A stretch of 64,000 nt of DNA, from assembly GCF_025847205.1 (NCBI RefSeq), contig NZ_JAOYTH010000001.1, positions 645,604-709,603 on the forward strand, given 5' to 3'. Made by a program: the position numbers and the translations under genes. Under the pieces are notes generated by a model, which saw only the letters and a program-made list of their open reading frames with translations, ran no database searches and was not told the DNA's origin. This document shows positions 48,196 through 57,406 of the stretch, in pieces (the first letter of the stretch is position 1; each line of letters opens with the position of its first letter). This stretch comes from Pararhizobium sp. YC-54. Lineage in GTDB: Bacteria > Pseudomonadota > Alphaproteobacteria > Rhizobiales > Rhizobiaceae.

Positions 48196-48804
48196 ATGAC
48201 AACGAAAACATTCCTGAAGGCCGTCCTCATCGGCGCGTTTCTTTCTGCAGCAGCTGCGCAGTCGGCTTTTGCCCTGCCCGCCAACATGATCACCGGTGGC
48301 GCCACCAACCCGCCTGTCGGACACTATGAGTTCTGCCGGAGCCTGCCGCAGGAATGCCGCGCCAATCCAGGCAATACCGCACCGGTCGAGCTGACCCGCG
48401 ACGGCTGGAAGACGATTCTGGAAGTCAACTACGACGTCAACGAGAAGGTCACGCCGCTGACCGACAAGGAAATCTACGGCGTCGAAGAGCACTGGGCCTA
48501 TCCCGACAAGGTGGGAGATTGCGAAGACTACGTGCTCCTGAAGCGCAAGCGCCTGATGCAGGCCGGCTTTTCTCCTTCCGACCTGTTGATCACCGTCGTC
48601 CTCCAGCCCAATGGCGAAGGCCATGCGGTCTTGACCGTGCGGACGGATCGCGGCGACTTCGTCCTCGACAACATGCGCAACAAGGTGCTGCTGTGGTCGG
48701 ATACGGAATACACCTATCTCAAGCGCCAGTCGGAACAGAATTCCGGCCGCTGGGTAAAATTGCAGGATGGCCGCACCGTGGCTGTCGGTAGCGTCACTCA
48801 GTAA
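48196..48804 (+). CDS. Bacterial transglutaminase-like cysteine peptidase (BTLCP/DUF920)
   Basis: A 202 aa exported protein with a signal peptide (MTTKTFLKAVLIGAFLSAAAAQSAFA). The papain-like triad is Cys109 in GDCEDYVLLKRKRL, His143 in GEGHAVLTVRT and Asp158 in FVLDNMRNKV. The fold is that of LapG, which cleaves cell-surface adhesins under c-di-GMP control, but no LapD-like partner is in view, and many rhizobial paralogs have no known substrate. An AT-rich upstream region and a strong downstream terminator make this a single-gene unit. Confidence 0.9.
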   Translation: MTTKTFLKAVLIGAFLSAAAAQSAFALPANMITGGATNPPVGHYEFCRSLPQECRANPGNTAPVELTRDGWKTILEVNYDVNEKVTPLTDKEIYGVEEHWAYPDKVGDCEDYVLLKRKRLMQAGFSPSDLLITVVLQPNGEGHAVLTVRTDRGDFVLDNMRNKVLLWSDTEYTYLKRQSEQNSGRWVKLQDGRTVAVGSVTQ

Positions 48805-49214
48805 CACTTGCAGATACGATACATACGCGCCCCGGCCCAGGATACCTGGGTCGCGGATGCAAAGGGCTTCGGTCAGTCCCCAATCCCCGTTCCCAGATCA
48901 AGGCCCTGCTGGCCGGTTCCGTTGTCCCCGGAACCGGCCTTTTTCCTTTGGGCAACAAAATTGCTGGCCTCATGCACCGGCAACCCCAGCAGCGCATCGA
49001 TGACGACGAGGCCGTAGCAGCAGGCCCAACCGCCGGTCGCGTCACCAAGACCAAGATCGGACATGGCGAAATTCATTAAAAATTAACCATGTTGACGCAG
49101 CTTTGTGAGCACGCCTTCGGCCCAGGCTCCATGCAGCCCATGTTGTTTCATTTCGGGACGGAAGGCGCCTGCAGCTATACCGCCCGTTAACGAGAACAAG
49201 GCAGCGCGCCGCCG
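48805..49214. other. Intergenic region with terminator, no gene seen
   Basis: A 410 bp gap. It holds the terminator at 48911-48944; the rest shows an AT-rich patch (about 49070-49090) that may belong to the promoter of the gene at 49215. Short reading frames here lack ribosome sites and similarity. Confidence 0.5.
48911..48944 (+). terminator. Rho-independent terminator after the BTLCP gene
   Basis: Perfect 11-bp arms GGCCGGTTCCG/CGGAACCGGCC with a 7-base loop, followed by five T residues. It is about 105 bp beyond the stop codon. Confidence 0.88.
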
Positions 49215-49967
49215 ATGACAACCACTTCTCCAGCTGCAGGCAATGAAGAGCACGCTCCGCTGATCTCATCGCGTCTCCTGTACGGCCTGGCCGCCGTCAT
49301 CGTCGGCTTTGCGGCGATCACCGCAACGATCAGTCTTGCCGGCCGCCGGTATGGCGAAAACCTGGCACTGGCTGGCCACACGCCCAGCACTGAGATCAAC
49401 GACATCATCATCGGCCAGGACCATCTGCGGCTTCCATCGAACGTCATTCGCTTCGAGCAGCAACGCATGACCGGCGTTGCCGAACGTGCCGATCTCTACC
49501 TCACCTGGCCAGGCCTGCAGGGATACACCGGCGAGACACGGGCGCGCTTCAACGACGTCAACCATCCGGAATCGCTTATCTTCCTGGATATTTCCCAAAG
49601 CACGATGTCACGCGACATGTCGGGACGGATCGAGCCGATCTACCGTCACCTTTTTTCCGGCGCCACCCTGCCCGGCCCGGCGGGATTGGTACGCCACGCG
49701 ATGAAGGAAAATTCCGGCTACGGACAGGAAGTTTTCTTCACTGCCGAACGTGACGGCAATACACCCTATGCCGTGCGTTGCATCTTGCCTGCAACGCCCG
49801 CTAGGTCCACCAGCGCCGATTGCCAGCGCGATATTCATGCCGGACGCGATCTTGTTGTGCTTTACCGCTTTTCCAGCCAATTGCTGCCACAATGGCAAGC
49901 CATCGACAACGCCGTCGAAGCCTTCCTGAAAGATAGGCTGGTACCCCTGGATTCTCCAAGGCTCTGA
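49215..49967 (+). CDS. Membrane-anchored protein of unknown function
   Basis: A 250 aa protein with one N-terminal membrane span (residues about 18-42, LISSRLLYGLAAVIVGFAAITATISLAG) and a periplasmic part of about 205 residues. That part is rich in conserved-looking short motifs (NDIIIGQDHLRLPSNVIRFEQQR, DLYLTWPGLQGYTGETRARFND, FLDISQSTMSRDMSGRIEPIY) and has two cysteines (AVRCILPA, SADCQRD) that may pair. I recognise no named domain. Codon use and intact length support a real gene. Confidence 0.75.
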   Translation: MTTTSPAAGNEEHAPLISSRLLYGLAAVIVGFAAITATISLAGRRYGENLALAGHTPSTEINDIIIGQDHLRLPSNVIRFEQQRMTGVAERADLYLTWPGLQGYTGETRARFNDVNHPESLIFLDISQSTMSRDMSGRIEPIYRHLFSGATLPGPAGLVRHAMKENSGYGQEVFFTAERDGNTPYAVRCILPATPARSTSADCQRDIHAGRDLVVLYRFSSQLLPQWQAIDNAVEAFLKDRLVPLDSPRL

Positions 49968-50147
49968 CCTGCGAGCCGTTTCCCGTGACGTTGGCGAGAG
50001 CAGACGACCTGTACGAAAATGCGAAAGAACACGACGGATTATGGAAACCAATCATTCATCATAAACCGATTGGTAACGCTATCCCGATAGAGTTTCGAGA
50101 ACAGTCGTTTCTGGAGGCCACGCCCGGACGACATCTGTGAAAATAGA

Positions 50148-51638
50148 ATGAAGAGTAGTGTAGTGTCCAAATCCATAGTCAACGGCTCCGCTCCATACGC
50201 CCCTGTCCTATTCTTCAAGAAGGCCTGCCGGGTGCTGCTGGTATCCCTGGCTGCATCATTGACGGCGATCTCTGCCGCCTCCGCTGCGCAATATGCGGGT
50301 ATCGTTGTCGATGCCAAGACCGGCAAGGTGCTGTACAGCGAAGACGCCGACAGCCTGCGCTACCCGGCATCGCTGACCAAGATGATGACGCTTTACCTCA
50401 CCTTCGAGGCGCTGGAAGCCGGCAAGATCAGCAAGAACACACCCGTTCCGTTTTCCAAGAATGCATCGGCCGAACCGCCATCGAAACTCGGTGTGCGGTC
50501 CGGCAATTCGATTACCGTCGAACAGGCTATCCTGGCTCTCGTCACCCGCTCGGCCAACGATGCGGCAACGGCGCTTGGCGAGTTGCTCGGTGGCTCGGAA
50601 GACCGTTTTGCCCGGATCATGACCAACAAGGCGCGTGCGCTCGGCATGACCCGCACCACCTATCGCAACGCCAACGGCCTGCCGAACACCGCACAGATGA
50701 CGACAGCACGCGATCAGGCCCGGCTCGGCATGGCGCTTCGCCAACATTTTCCGCAGTATTACTCCTATTTCTCCACCCGCAGCTTCCGCTTCGGCAAACA
50801 GACGATCGGCAATCACAACCGGCTGCTTGGCAATGTGCGTGGCGTCGATGGCATCAAGACCGGCTATACCCGGGCTGCCGGCTTCAACCTGGTGACATCG
50901 GCCCAGGCTGACGGCCGCAGCATCGTCGGCGTCGTCATGGGCGGCAAGTCCGGCGGAGCCCGCGACGCACAGATGCGCGCCCTCGTCGCCAAGTACATGC
51001 CGGCCGCTTCGCGCCGTGGCGGTGGCAATCTCGTTGCCGAAACCGCGGATGCGCCGACCATGCAGGCTCGCGCTGTCGAACAGCCTGCGGAAGCAGCTCC
51101 CGCGGAAACAGCTGTTGTCGCGACCGGCGGCAGCTTCAATTTGCCGAGCAACGGCCCGGTTCCGGATTTCCGCTACAGCGGCGAAACCACGCAGAGCATC
51201 GAAGTCGCCTACGCCGAACCGGTTAAAGCCAGCACCAATCCGCTGGTGAACGAGACCGTCATGCCGAATACGCTGGAAGCGCAGAGCCGCAAGCTCACCG
51301 ACGCTGCCCCGGCCGCCGATGTCGACAACCAGATCACCAATTCCGTTGCCAAGCCGGCAACTGAAACGGCTGCAGTCGCCGACAGCGCGCCTGCAGGCTG
51401 GGTCATCCAGATCGGCGCGACGCCGGACAAGGACCAGGCGATGACATTGCTTGAAAACGCCAAGGACAAGGGCGGCAAGGCGCTGCGCGGTGCAACCCCC
51501 TTTACGGTGGCTTTCGCCAGCGGCGACGGTCACCTGTACCGGGCTCGCTTCGGTGGTTTCTCCAATCAGGACAAGGCCGTCAATGCCTGCAAGACCCTGA
51601 AGCGCAAGGGCTTCGCCTGCTGGGCAAGCCTGCAGTAA
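50148..51638 (+). CDS. D-alanyl-D-alanine carboxypeptidase (PBP5/6-like) with SPOR domain
   Basis: A 496 aa exported peptidase. A signal or anchor segment covers about residues 28-47. The penicillin-binding motifs are SLTK (75-78), SAN (135-137) and KTG (238-240), typical of S11 low-molecular-mass PBPs that trim peptidoglycan pentapeptides. A Pro/Ala-rich linker leads to a C-terminal SPOR domain (residues about 418-496, GWVIQIGATPDKDQAMTLLENAK), which binds denuded glycan at the septum. The usual C-terminal amphipathic anchor of E. coli PBP5 is absent, with SPOR in its place. The combination points to division-site activity. Confidence 0.93.
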   Translation: MKSSVVSKSIVNGSAPYAPVLFFKKACRVLLVSLAASLTAISAASAAQYAGIVVDAKTGKVLYSEDADSLRYPASLTKMMTLYLTFEALEAGKISKNTPVPFSKNASAEPPSKLGVRSGNSITVEQAILALVTRSANDAATALGELLGGSEDRFARIMTNKARALGMTRTTYRNANGLPNTAQMTTARDQARLGMALRQHFPQYYSYFSTRSFRFGKQTIGNHNRLLGNVRGVDGIKTGYTRAAGFNLVTSAQADGRSIVGVVMGGKSGGARDAQMRALVAKYMPAASRRGGGNLVAETADAPTMQARAVEQPAEAAPAETAVVATGGSFNLPSNGPVPDFRYSGETTQSIEVAYAEPVKASTNPLVNETVMPNTLEAQSRKLTDAAPAADVDNQITNSVAKPATETAAVADSAPAGWVIQIGATPDKDQAMTLLENAKDKGGKALRGATPFTVAFASGDGHLYRARFGGFSNQDKAVNACKTLKRKGFACWASLQ

Positions 51639-51720
51639 GACATCGAAAAGTTTCGATCAGCGGCGTGTTGTGTTTACCGCTGATCCTCCTCGGATTTGGT
51701 TTTGCGTAACGAGGTTAGTT

Positions 51721-51987
51721 ATGGGAATGAATGAGAATGGTCCCGGCATGACGCCTGCGCCGGACAAGAAGCGGAAGTCGCCGCGTTCCGGCCTGCATCC
51801 CTTGCATGAAGCCGCCATGCGGATCGCCGAACTCGGCAGCCGCCCACGCTCAAAGACCAAGGATCTGGTAACGCTGCTCCTGACGCACGGGGCGCGGGCA
51901 TGGCGCTCGACACAGCCGGATGCACGAATCCATGTGCATGTGACCTCGCCGTCCGGCCGCTATCCGATCCGGATCAAAATCCGTTAG
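51721..51987 (+). CDS. Small basic hypothetical protein
   Basis: An 88 aa protein, rich in Lys/Arg and Pro at the start (MTPAPDKKRKSPRSGLHPLHEAAMRIAELGSR). No named domain is recognised. GAGG lies six bases before the ATG at 51721, which is good support for translation; further ATG codons follow in frame. It lies 82 bp downstream of the carboxypeptidase and may share its transcript. Confidence 0.6.
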   Translation: MGMNENGPGMTPAPDKKRKSPRSGLHPLHEAAMRIAELGSRPRSKTKDLVTLLLTHGARAWRSTQPDARIHVHVTSPSGRYPIRIKIR

Positions 51988-52040
51988 ATGGATAAATGCT
52001 CCGCGCGCTAAACGATCCAGCGCCATACGGACCACTGATA

Positions 52041-52298
52041 TCAATCATCGTCGCCATCGTAGCGGTCATGATAAGGGCGTCGCTTACGTTCGCAGCCACT
52101 GCGCCAATCTTCGCAGAATACGCGACGCCGAACGTAGCGCTCGCAAGAGCCATCTTCGCAATAGGTATCGACAATCCGCTCGCGAACGACACCGTTGTTG
52201 GACGAGCTGTCCGAACTCGTATTCGACGATTGGCTCCCGGCCTGGGCAGGACCGGTCGTCATCGCCGCGACAGCAAACAGGACAAGCGCTATACGCAT
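52041..52298 (-). CDS. Small exported hypothetical protein
   Basis: An 85 aa protein with a clear signal peptide (MRIALVLFAVAAMTTGPAQAG), a Ser/Asn-rich stretch, then a charged Cys-containing tail (CEDGSCERYVRRRVFCEDWRSGCERKR) with four cysteines and an acidic end (YDGDDD). The cysteines may form two disulfides in the periplasm. The function is unknown. Confidence 0.65.
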   Translation of the reverse strand: MRIALVLFAVAAMTTGPAQAGSQSSNTSSDSSSNNGVVRERIVDTYCEDGSCERYVRRRVFCEDWRSGCERKRRPYHDRYDGDDD

Positions 52299-52424
52299 GG
52301 CTCTCTCCTTCGGTTGCCACCAGATTCAGCCATCAAGCCTGAACTATTGCTGAACGAGGCTACGTAGACGATCCGATTTCCGTGGGGATCGAAGCCGGTC
52401 ATTTCGCAAAGCGGTCTTGTGCTC

Positions 52425-52859
52425 TTAAAGAAGGCCGAGTTCCGCAAGTTCGCGCCGCAGCTCCACCGGCATCTCGGTCGCGCCGCCCAAGGCCATCAGA
52501 TCGCGCGGCGCATCCTTGTCCTCCAGATAGCGCCAGCCCTGAAACGCGCGGCGCGGCTGATAGGCTGTTTCGACAACTTCCGGACCGAGGATCAGATTGC
52601 AGCGGCCGATGCCATCGACGTCGGTGAAGGTTTCGATGCCGGTCAGCCGCTGGCGGGCCTGAACCTGCCCCTTGATCACCCAATAGAGCGATCCACCGTC
52701 CAGCAACTCCTCGACACGCTTCGGCACCATGCGCGTCGTGTGGTAGGAATGCGGCTCAAGACCGGCGGCTATCGCCGTCAGTGCCTTGCGCGAAACCCAG
52801 TCGCGAAGGTCGTCAATCGATTCTGCGCCAACGCAGAGCTTGATGAGATGCAAGGCCAT
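52425..52859 (-). CDS. DUF1489 family protein
   Basis: A 144 aa protein of the alphaproteobacterial DUF1489 family: MALHLIKLCVGAESIDDLRDWVSRKAL..HTTRMVPKRVEELLDGGSLYWVIKGQVQARQRL and GIGRCNLILGPEVVETAYQPRRAFQGWRYLEDKDAPRDL are near the family consensus. There is no known function. It lies downstream of sdaA on the same strand, separated by a hairpin. Confidence 0.9.
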   Translation of the reverse strand: MALHLIKLCVGAESIDDLRDWVSRKALTAIAAGLEPHSYHTTRMVPKRVEELLDGGSLYWVIKGQVQARQRLTGIETFTDVDGIGRCNLILGPEVVETAYQPRRAFQGWRYLEDKDAPRDLMALGGATEMPVELRRELAELGLL

Positions 52860-52888
52860 GGCCGGAGTTGAACACCCAGTGACCCATC

Positions 52889-52912
52889 GCGGTCAAGCCT
52901 GTTCTTGACCGC
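52889..52912 (-). terminator. Hairpin between sdaA and the DUF1489 gene
   Basis: Perfect 9-bp arms GCGGTCAAG/CTTGACCGC with a 6-base loop, 19 bp after the sdaA stop. There is no T-run on the minus strand, so it may be an attenuator or processing site rather than an intrinsic terminator. Confidence 0.35.
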
Positions 52913-52930
52913 TCCACAACACGAGACTGC

Positions 52931-54331
52931 TCAGCACTCTACGACGTTGACAGCCAGACCGCCCGTCGAGGTTTCCTTGTATTTGTCGTGCATATCGACA
53001 CCGGTCTGGCGCATCGTCTCGATGCAGGCGTCGAGCGGCACGAAATGCTGGCCGTCGCCCTTGATTGCCAAGGAGGCGGCGGTGACGGCCTTGACCGCGC
53101 CCAGCGCATTGCGCTCGATGCACGGCACCTGGACGAGGCCGGCGATCGGATCGCAGGTCATGCCGAGATGGTGCTCCAGCGCGATTTCAGCCGCATTCTC
53201 GATCTGCTCCGGCGTTCCGCCCATCACCGCCGCAAGTCCCGCCGCCGCCATTGCCGAGGCCGAGCCGACCTCGCCCTGACAGCCGACTTCGGCACCCGAG
53301 ATGGAGGCATTGAACTTGATGATACCGCCGATGGCGGCGGCCGTCAGAAGGTAGTCGCGGATGCCGTGATGATCGGCATCGTCATGGAAATGCAGGTAGT
53401 AGCGGATCGTCGCCGGAACGACGCCTGCGGCGCCATTCGTCGGCGAGGTGACGACGCGGCCGCCAGCGGCATTCTCCTCGTTGACGGCCATGGCATAGAC
53501 GCTCAGCCAATCGTTGGCGAGCAAGGGGTTCACCTTGTTGGAGCGCCATTCGTCCTGCAGCTTCTCATGGATCATGCCGGCACGGCGGCGGACCTTCAGG
53601 CCGCCCGGCAGGATACCGGATGCCGTCAGGCCGCGATCGATGCAGCTCTTCATCGCCGCCCATATCCGGTCGAGACCCTCGTCGAGCTCTTCCCGCGACA
53701 TCGAACATTCCTCGTTCGCCCGCTTCATCTGGGCGATCGACAGGCCGGAGCGCTCCGCCATCTCGAGCATCTGCCTGGCCGTCGAAAAAGGATAGGGAAC
53801 CTTGACGCCGCCCGGTTTGGTCTTGCTCGCCTTCATGGCTTCGAGCTCGGTATCGGTGACGACGAAACCGCCACCGATGGAATAGTAGACGCGCTTCAAA
53901 AGCAGCCGTCCATCCTTGTCGAAGGCGGAGAAGGACATGCCATTGGCGTGGCCGGGCAGCGGCACCTTCTTGTCGAACACCAGGTCGGTCTTCGGCTGGA
54001 ATTCGTAAGGTGGATGACCCGCAGGGGTGATGCGGCCGGTCCGCTCGACTTCCTCGATGATCGAATCCATGCGATCGGGATCGATACGGTCGGGGCGCTC
54101 GCCCATCAGGCCGAGGATCACCGCCCTGCCCGTGCCGTGGCCGATGCCTGTAAAGGCCAGCGATCCATGCAGGCTGGACTTGATCGAGGCGACGGAGGCA
54201 TTGGCCGGACGCGGCCAGTCGCTCGACAGGATCAGGTCGAGAAAGCGGTTGGCCGCCGACATAGGTCCCATCGTGTGCGAGCTGGATGGGCCGATACCAA
54301 TCTTGAAGACATCAAAAACCGAAAGAAACAT
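52931..54331 (-). CDS. sdaA: L-serine ammonia-lyase (serine dehydratase), iron-sulfur type
   Basis: A 466 aa single-chain enzyme that converts serine to pyruvate and ammonia. The beta domain has [15 protein letters not shown]; the alpha domain holds cluster-ligand regions [21 protein letters not shown] and [23 protein letters not shown], with a conserved C-terminal Cys (NVVEC). It is independent of PLP and uses a 4Fe-4S centre. No regulator is adjacent. Confidence 0.96.
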   Translation of the reverse strand: MFLSVFDVFKIGIGPSSSHTMGPMSAANRFLDLILSSDWPRPANASVASIKSSLHGSLAFTGIGHGTGRAVILGLMGERPDRIDPDRMDSIIEEVERTGRITPAGHPPYEFQPKTDLVFDKKVPLPGHANGMSFSAFDKDGRLLLKRVYYSIGGGFVVTDTELEAMKASKTKPGGVKVPYPFSTARQMLEMAERSGLSIAQMKRANEECSMSREELDEGLDRIWAAMKSCIDRGLTASGILPGGLKVRRRAGMIHEKLQDEWRSNKVNPLLANDWLSVYAMAVNEENAAGGRVVTSPTNGAAGVVPATIRYYLHFHDDADHHGIRDYLLTAAAIGGIIKFNASISGAEVGCQGEVGSASAMAAAGLAAVMGGTPEQIENAAEIALEHHLGMTCDPIAGLVQVPCIERNALGAVKAVTAASLAIKGDGQHFVPLDACIETMRQTGVDMHDKYKETSTGGLAVNVVEC

Positions 54332-54588
54332 TCGTACTCCGCCCCGGGGACTGCAGGACCGGACAAGATTGCCGGGCCACGATCATTGCATTAAAACTAG
54401 GCCATACTGCGCTCGCCATCTGGCGATCAACCGACATCCACTCCTGTGCGAGCGACACGGGCTGGCTGCCAAGCAGCTCTATCACGATTCCTGCCCTATA
54501 AATCGCCATGCGCGGCCGTGGATTTCAAGGGGTGGGGTAAAGTTTCACGATGCCTTGCAATTTCGGCAAAGCATGCCAAAAACGGGGC

Positions 54589-55281
54589 ATGACACTTACC
54601 GACTATATCGCACTGGCGGTCTTTGCGCTGCTGTGGACCAGCTACAACTGGGCCACGGACGGCAAGGTGCATCTCAAGCGCATCAGTCTGACGCGCCTGA
54701 TGATGGAGAACCGGCGGCGCTGGCTCCTCAATTCGCTCAATCGCGACCTGAAGATGATCGACACCCAGATCGTTGCGGGACTGCAAGCCGGGACCGCGTT
54801 TTTCGCCTCGACCACGATCTTCGCGCTTGGTGGCTGTTTTGCGCTTCTGGGCGCGACCGATCAGGTCCAGGCGATCATGGGCGACCTGCCCTATGTCTTT
54901 CATGGCGGACGCACGGCATTCGAACTGAAGGTCGGCGGCCTTGCCTGCCTGTTTGCCTATTCCTTTTTCAAGTTTGCCTGGTCCTACCGGCTGTTCAACT
55001 ACTGTTCGATTCTCGTCGGCGGCATTCCGATGATGTCCGACATGATGCAGGATCGCGCCGGGGCCGAACGCGCCGCCGGGCGGGCCGTCAAGATGAACAT
55101 TCTGGCGGCCAAGCATTTCAATGCCGGGCTGCGCAGCGTCTTCCTGTCGATCGGCTACCTCGGCTGGTTCGTCAGCCCCTATGTCTTCATCGCGCTGACG
55201 GTCTTCGTCATTTTCGTTTTGACCCGCCGGCAATTCTATTCGGAAGCGCGCGAAGCCCTTCTTGACGACACAAACCCCTGA
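54589..55281 (+). CDS. DUF599 family membrane protein
   Basis: A 230 aa protein with about four membrane spans: DYIALAVFALLWTSYNW, AGTAFFASTTIFALGGCFALLG, GGLACLFAYSFFKFAWSYRLFNYCSILVGG and FVSPYVFIALTVFVIFVL. The opening and the span order match DUF599, whose function is unknown. I choose ATG 54589 because the family begins with a short charged residue run before span one; ATG 54550 would add 13 residues. Confidence 0.85.
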   Translation: MTLTDYIALAVFALLWTSYNWATDGKVHLKRISLTRLMMENRRRWLLNSLNRDLKMIDTQIVAGLQAGTAFFASTTIFALGGCFALLGATDQVQAIMGDLPYVFHGGRTAFELKVGGLACLFAYSFFKFAWSYRLFNYCSILVGGIPMMSDMMQDRAGAERAAGRAVKMNILAAKHFNAGLRSVFLSIGYLGWFVSPYVFIALTVFVIFVLTRRQFYSEAREALLDDTNP

Positions 55282-55364
55282 AAGTCTTGACGGCAAGCCT
55301 CGCGGTGCGTTGCGCCTGGCGCAAGCTCGCCACGCTATGATTTGCCATTGGAAACGATAGAGCC

Positions 55365-56372
55365 ATGTCCATTACCGACGCAATCACCGAAACCGGCAAC
55401 GGGGCGGCCCCACCGATAGCAGCAGAACGGCGCGGCCGCATCTGGGCGATCGACGCGCTGCGCGGGTTTGCCCTGATCGCCATGGCGACCTACCATTTTT
55501 CCTGGGACCTTGAATATTTCGGCTATCTCGCCCCCGGCACGGTCGGGACCGGCGGCTTCAAGATCTATGCGCGAATGATCGCCAGCAGTTTTCTGTTCCT
55601 GGCGGGCGTCAGCCTGGTGCTCGGCCACTATCCGGTCTTTAAACCCCGGGCCTTCGCCATTCGCTTTGCCAAGATCGCGGCCGCAGCGCTCGTCATCACC
55701 ATCGCCACCTGGTTCGCCTTTCCCGACAGTTTCATCTTTTTCGGCATCCTGCATTCGATTGCTGCGGCAAGCCTGATCGGTCTTGCTTTCCTGCGCCTGC
55801 CCGCCATAGTGACACTTCTCGCTGCTGCTGCCGCCTTTGCGGCACCGTTTTACCTGCGTTCGGCCATGTTCGACATGCCGGCGCTCTGGTGGGTCGGACT
55901 GTCGGAAAAACTGCCGCGCTCGAACGATTACGTGCCGCTGCTGCCCTGGCTGGCGCCGGTCCTTGCCGGTATCGCCATCACGCGCATTGGGCTCAGCTTC
56001 GGATGGTTCGAGAAACTGCGCACCGATGGCAGCGCGCGATGGAAAGCGATCCTGGCAGCCGCCGGCCGTCACAGCCTGATCATCTACCTGGTGCATCAGC
56101 CGCTGTTGTTTGCGCTGGTCTATGCCTATTCGCTGGGTTTCCCGGCGGCCAAGCCCGACCCGGTCGAAACCTATCAAAACAATTGCGTGGCATCCTGCAG
56201 CCTGCAGGAAACCGCAGCGCTCTGCACGACCTTCTGCGGCTGTACCCTGGACAAGCTGATGGAAGAAAACCTCTTCGAACCGCTGAACGAAGGTAAAATC
56301 GACGTCAAGACAGACGAACGTATTGCGCGAATCGCCGGTCAGTGCACCATGGAGTCACAACCCAAGGAATAG
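55365..56372 (+). CDS. DUF1624 (heparan-alpha-glucosaminide acetyltransferase-like) membrane protein
   Basis: A 335 aa protein with about eight membrane spans. The N-terminal core IWAIDALRGFALIAMATYHFSWDLEYFGYLAPGTVGTGGFKIYARMIASSFLFLAGVSLVLGH is typical of DUF1624. A C-terminal segment contains five closely spaced cysteines (CVASCSLQETAALCTTFCGCTL), which is unusual and may form a disulfide or metal site after the last span. It is followed 3 bp later by the isoprenylcysteine methyltransferase-like gene. Confidence 0.85.
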   Translation: MSITDAITETGNGAAPPIAAERRGRIWAIDALRGFALIAMATYHFSWDLEYFGYLAPGTVGTGGFKIYARMIASSFLFLAGVSLVLGHYPVFKPRAFAIRFAKIAAAALVITIATWFAFPDSFIFFGILHSIAAASLIGLAFLRLPAIVTLLAAAAAFAAPFYLRSAMFDMPALWWVGLSEKLPRSNDYVPLLPWLAPVLAGIAITRIGLSFGWFEKLRTDGSARWKAILAAAGRHSLIIYLVHQPLLFALVYAYSLGFPAAKPDPVETYQNNCVASCSLQETAALCTTFCGCTLDKLMEENLFEPLNEGKIDVKTDERIARIAGQCTMESQPKE

Positions 56373-56375
56373 GAT

Positions 56376-56849
56376 ATGAACGCCTATCGTGCCAAACCGC
56401 TGACCTATCCCTGGCCCCCGTTTCTCTATGCGGCGGCCTTTGCGGGGGCGATGGTCTTGGGGCGGATGCTGCCTATTTCGGTCGTCCACGGCCATGGCTG
56501 GACGCCCTGGCTTTCGGGCTTGGGGCTGATCGTCGTTGCAGTCTGTCTGGATATCTGGGCGGTGAAGACATTGATCGAGCGGCGCACGGCGGTTCTGCCG
56601 CATCGCTGTTCGTCATATCTGGTCACCTGCGGACCATTCTATTTCACCCGTAATCCGATCTATCTCGGTTACACGCTGATGATGGTCGGCTTCGGCCTGA
56701 TCACCCTCAATCCCTGGTTCTTCATCATGGCCAGTGCCTCCGTCGCGGTGATGACAGTCTTTGCCATCCGCAACGAGGAACGGCACCTTTTGTCGCGCTT
56801 CGGCTTCGAATTCGAACGCTACTGCCGCGCCACCAGCCGGTGGATCTGA
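56376..56849 (+). CDS. Isoprenylcysteine carboxyl methyltransferase-family protein
   Basis: A 157 aa integral membrane protein with about four spans. The C-terminal signature LVTCGPFYFTRNPIYLGYTLMMVGFGLITLNPWFF and IRNEERHLLSRFGFEFERYCRATSRWI match the PEMT/ICMT membrane methyltransferase group (AdoMet-binding RNPIY and EE motifs). The bacterial substrate is unknown. The ribosome site AAGGA and 3 bp spacing link it to the DUF1624 gene. Confidence 0.88.
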   Translation: MNAYRAKPLTYPWPPFLYAAAFAGAMVLGRMLPISVVHGHGWTPWLSGLGLIVVAVCLDIWAVKTLIERRTAVLPHRCSSYLVTCGPFYFTRNPIYLGYTLMMVGFGLITLNPWFFIMASASVAVMTVFAIRNEERHLLSRFGFEFERYCRATSRWI

Positions 56850-56853
56850 ACGC

Positions 56854-57240
56854 TCAGGTACCGACGCCGATTTCAGCCAGACGGGTCAGGCAGGCCTCCT
56901 CGACATTGCCGAGTTCCTCCAGCGTTTCCTCGATGTCCTTGCGCTTCTGGTTGAGCTCGTCGCGTTTTTCTTCGACGCGCTTCATCAGCAACCGCAACTG
57001 GCCTGCTTCGCCCGGCGGATCCCGGTAGACCTGGATGATCTCGCGAATCTCGGCGATGGTGAAGCCGATACGGCGGCCGCGCAGGATTTCCATGATCAGG
57101 CGACGATCGGCAGAGCGGAACAGCCGGGTCCGGCCGCGCCGCTCGGGGTGAATCAATCCCTCGTCCTCGTAGAACCGCAACGTCCGGGTCGAAACCCCGA
57201 ATTCCCGTGTCAGCTCCGTAATGGTATAGTACTTGTTCAC
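56854..57240 (-). CDS. MerR-family transcriptional regulator (LiuR-like)
   Basis: A 128 aa regulator: YYTITELTREFGVSTRTLRFYEDEGLIHPERRGRTRLFRSADRRLIMEILRGRRIGFTIAEI is the winged helix domain, followed by a coiled-coil dimer helix (LMKRVEEKRDELNQKRKDIEETLEEL). No effector domain follows. I take the GTG at 57240, five bases after GAGG. LiuR-type proteins control branched-chain amino acid and fatty acid catabolism in proteobacteria, but no such genes are adjacent here. A fitting operator lies at 57370-57391. Confidence 0.9.
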   Translation of the reverse strand: MNKYYTITELTREFGVSTRTLRFYEDEGLIHPERRGRTRLFRSADRRLIMEILRGRRIGFTIAEIREIIQVYRDPPGEAGQLRLLMKRVEEKRDELNQKRKDIEETLEELGNVEEACLTRLAEIGVGT

Positions 57241-57369
57241 GCCTGCCTCGCCTGACGCCGCAGCCGGGAAAATCAGGCGAAATGCGCCCGACAATGCAGC
57301 TGCGGTTGAAGTGTCGCACCGGTCAGCATGCCTGATGTGCGGCCGCCACGATGTCAAAAGACAGTCTGA

Positions 57370-57391
57370 TTGACTTTGACGTAAAAGTCAA
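57370..57391. promoter_or_regulatory. TTGACTTT-N6-AAAGTCAA palindrome, likely MerR/LiuR operator
   Basis: Perfect 8-bp arms about 130 bp upstream of the MerR start and just after the mgtE stop. Its TTGAC/GTCAA arms around a central ACGT resemble LiuR-type sites of other proteobacteria (from general knowledge of the family), and autoregulation would be usual. Confidence 0.55.
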
Positions 57392-57406
57392 ATTTTCACA
57401 CGGGCA

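Noticed and set aside
52988..54394. 468-codon open frame opposite sdaA
   Set aside because: The His/Asp/Arg-rich composition is typical of antisense reading of a high-GC gene; SdaA is certain.
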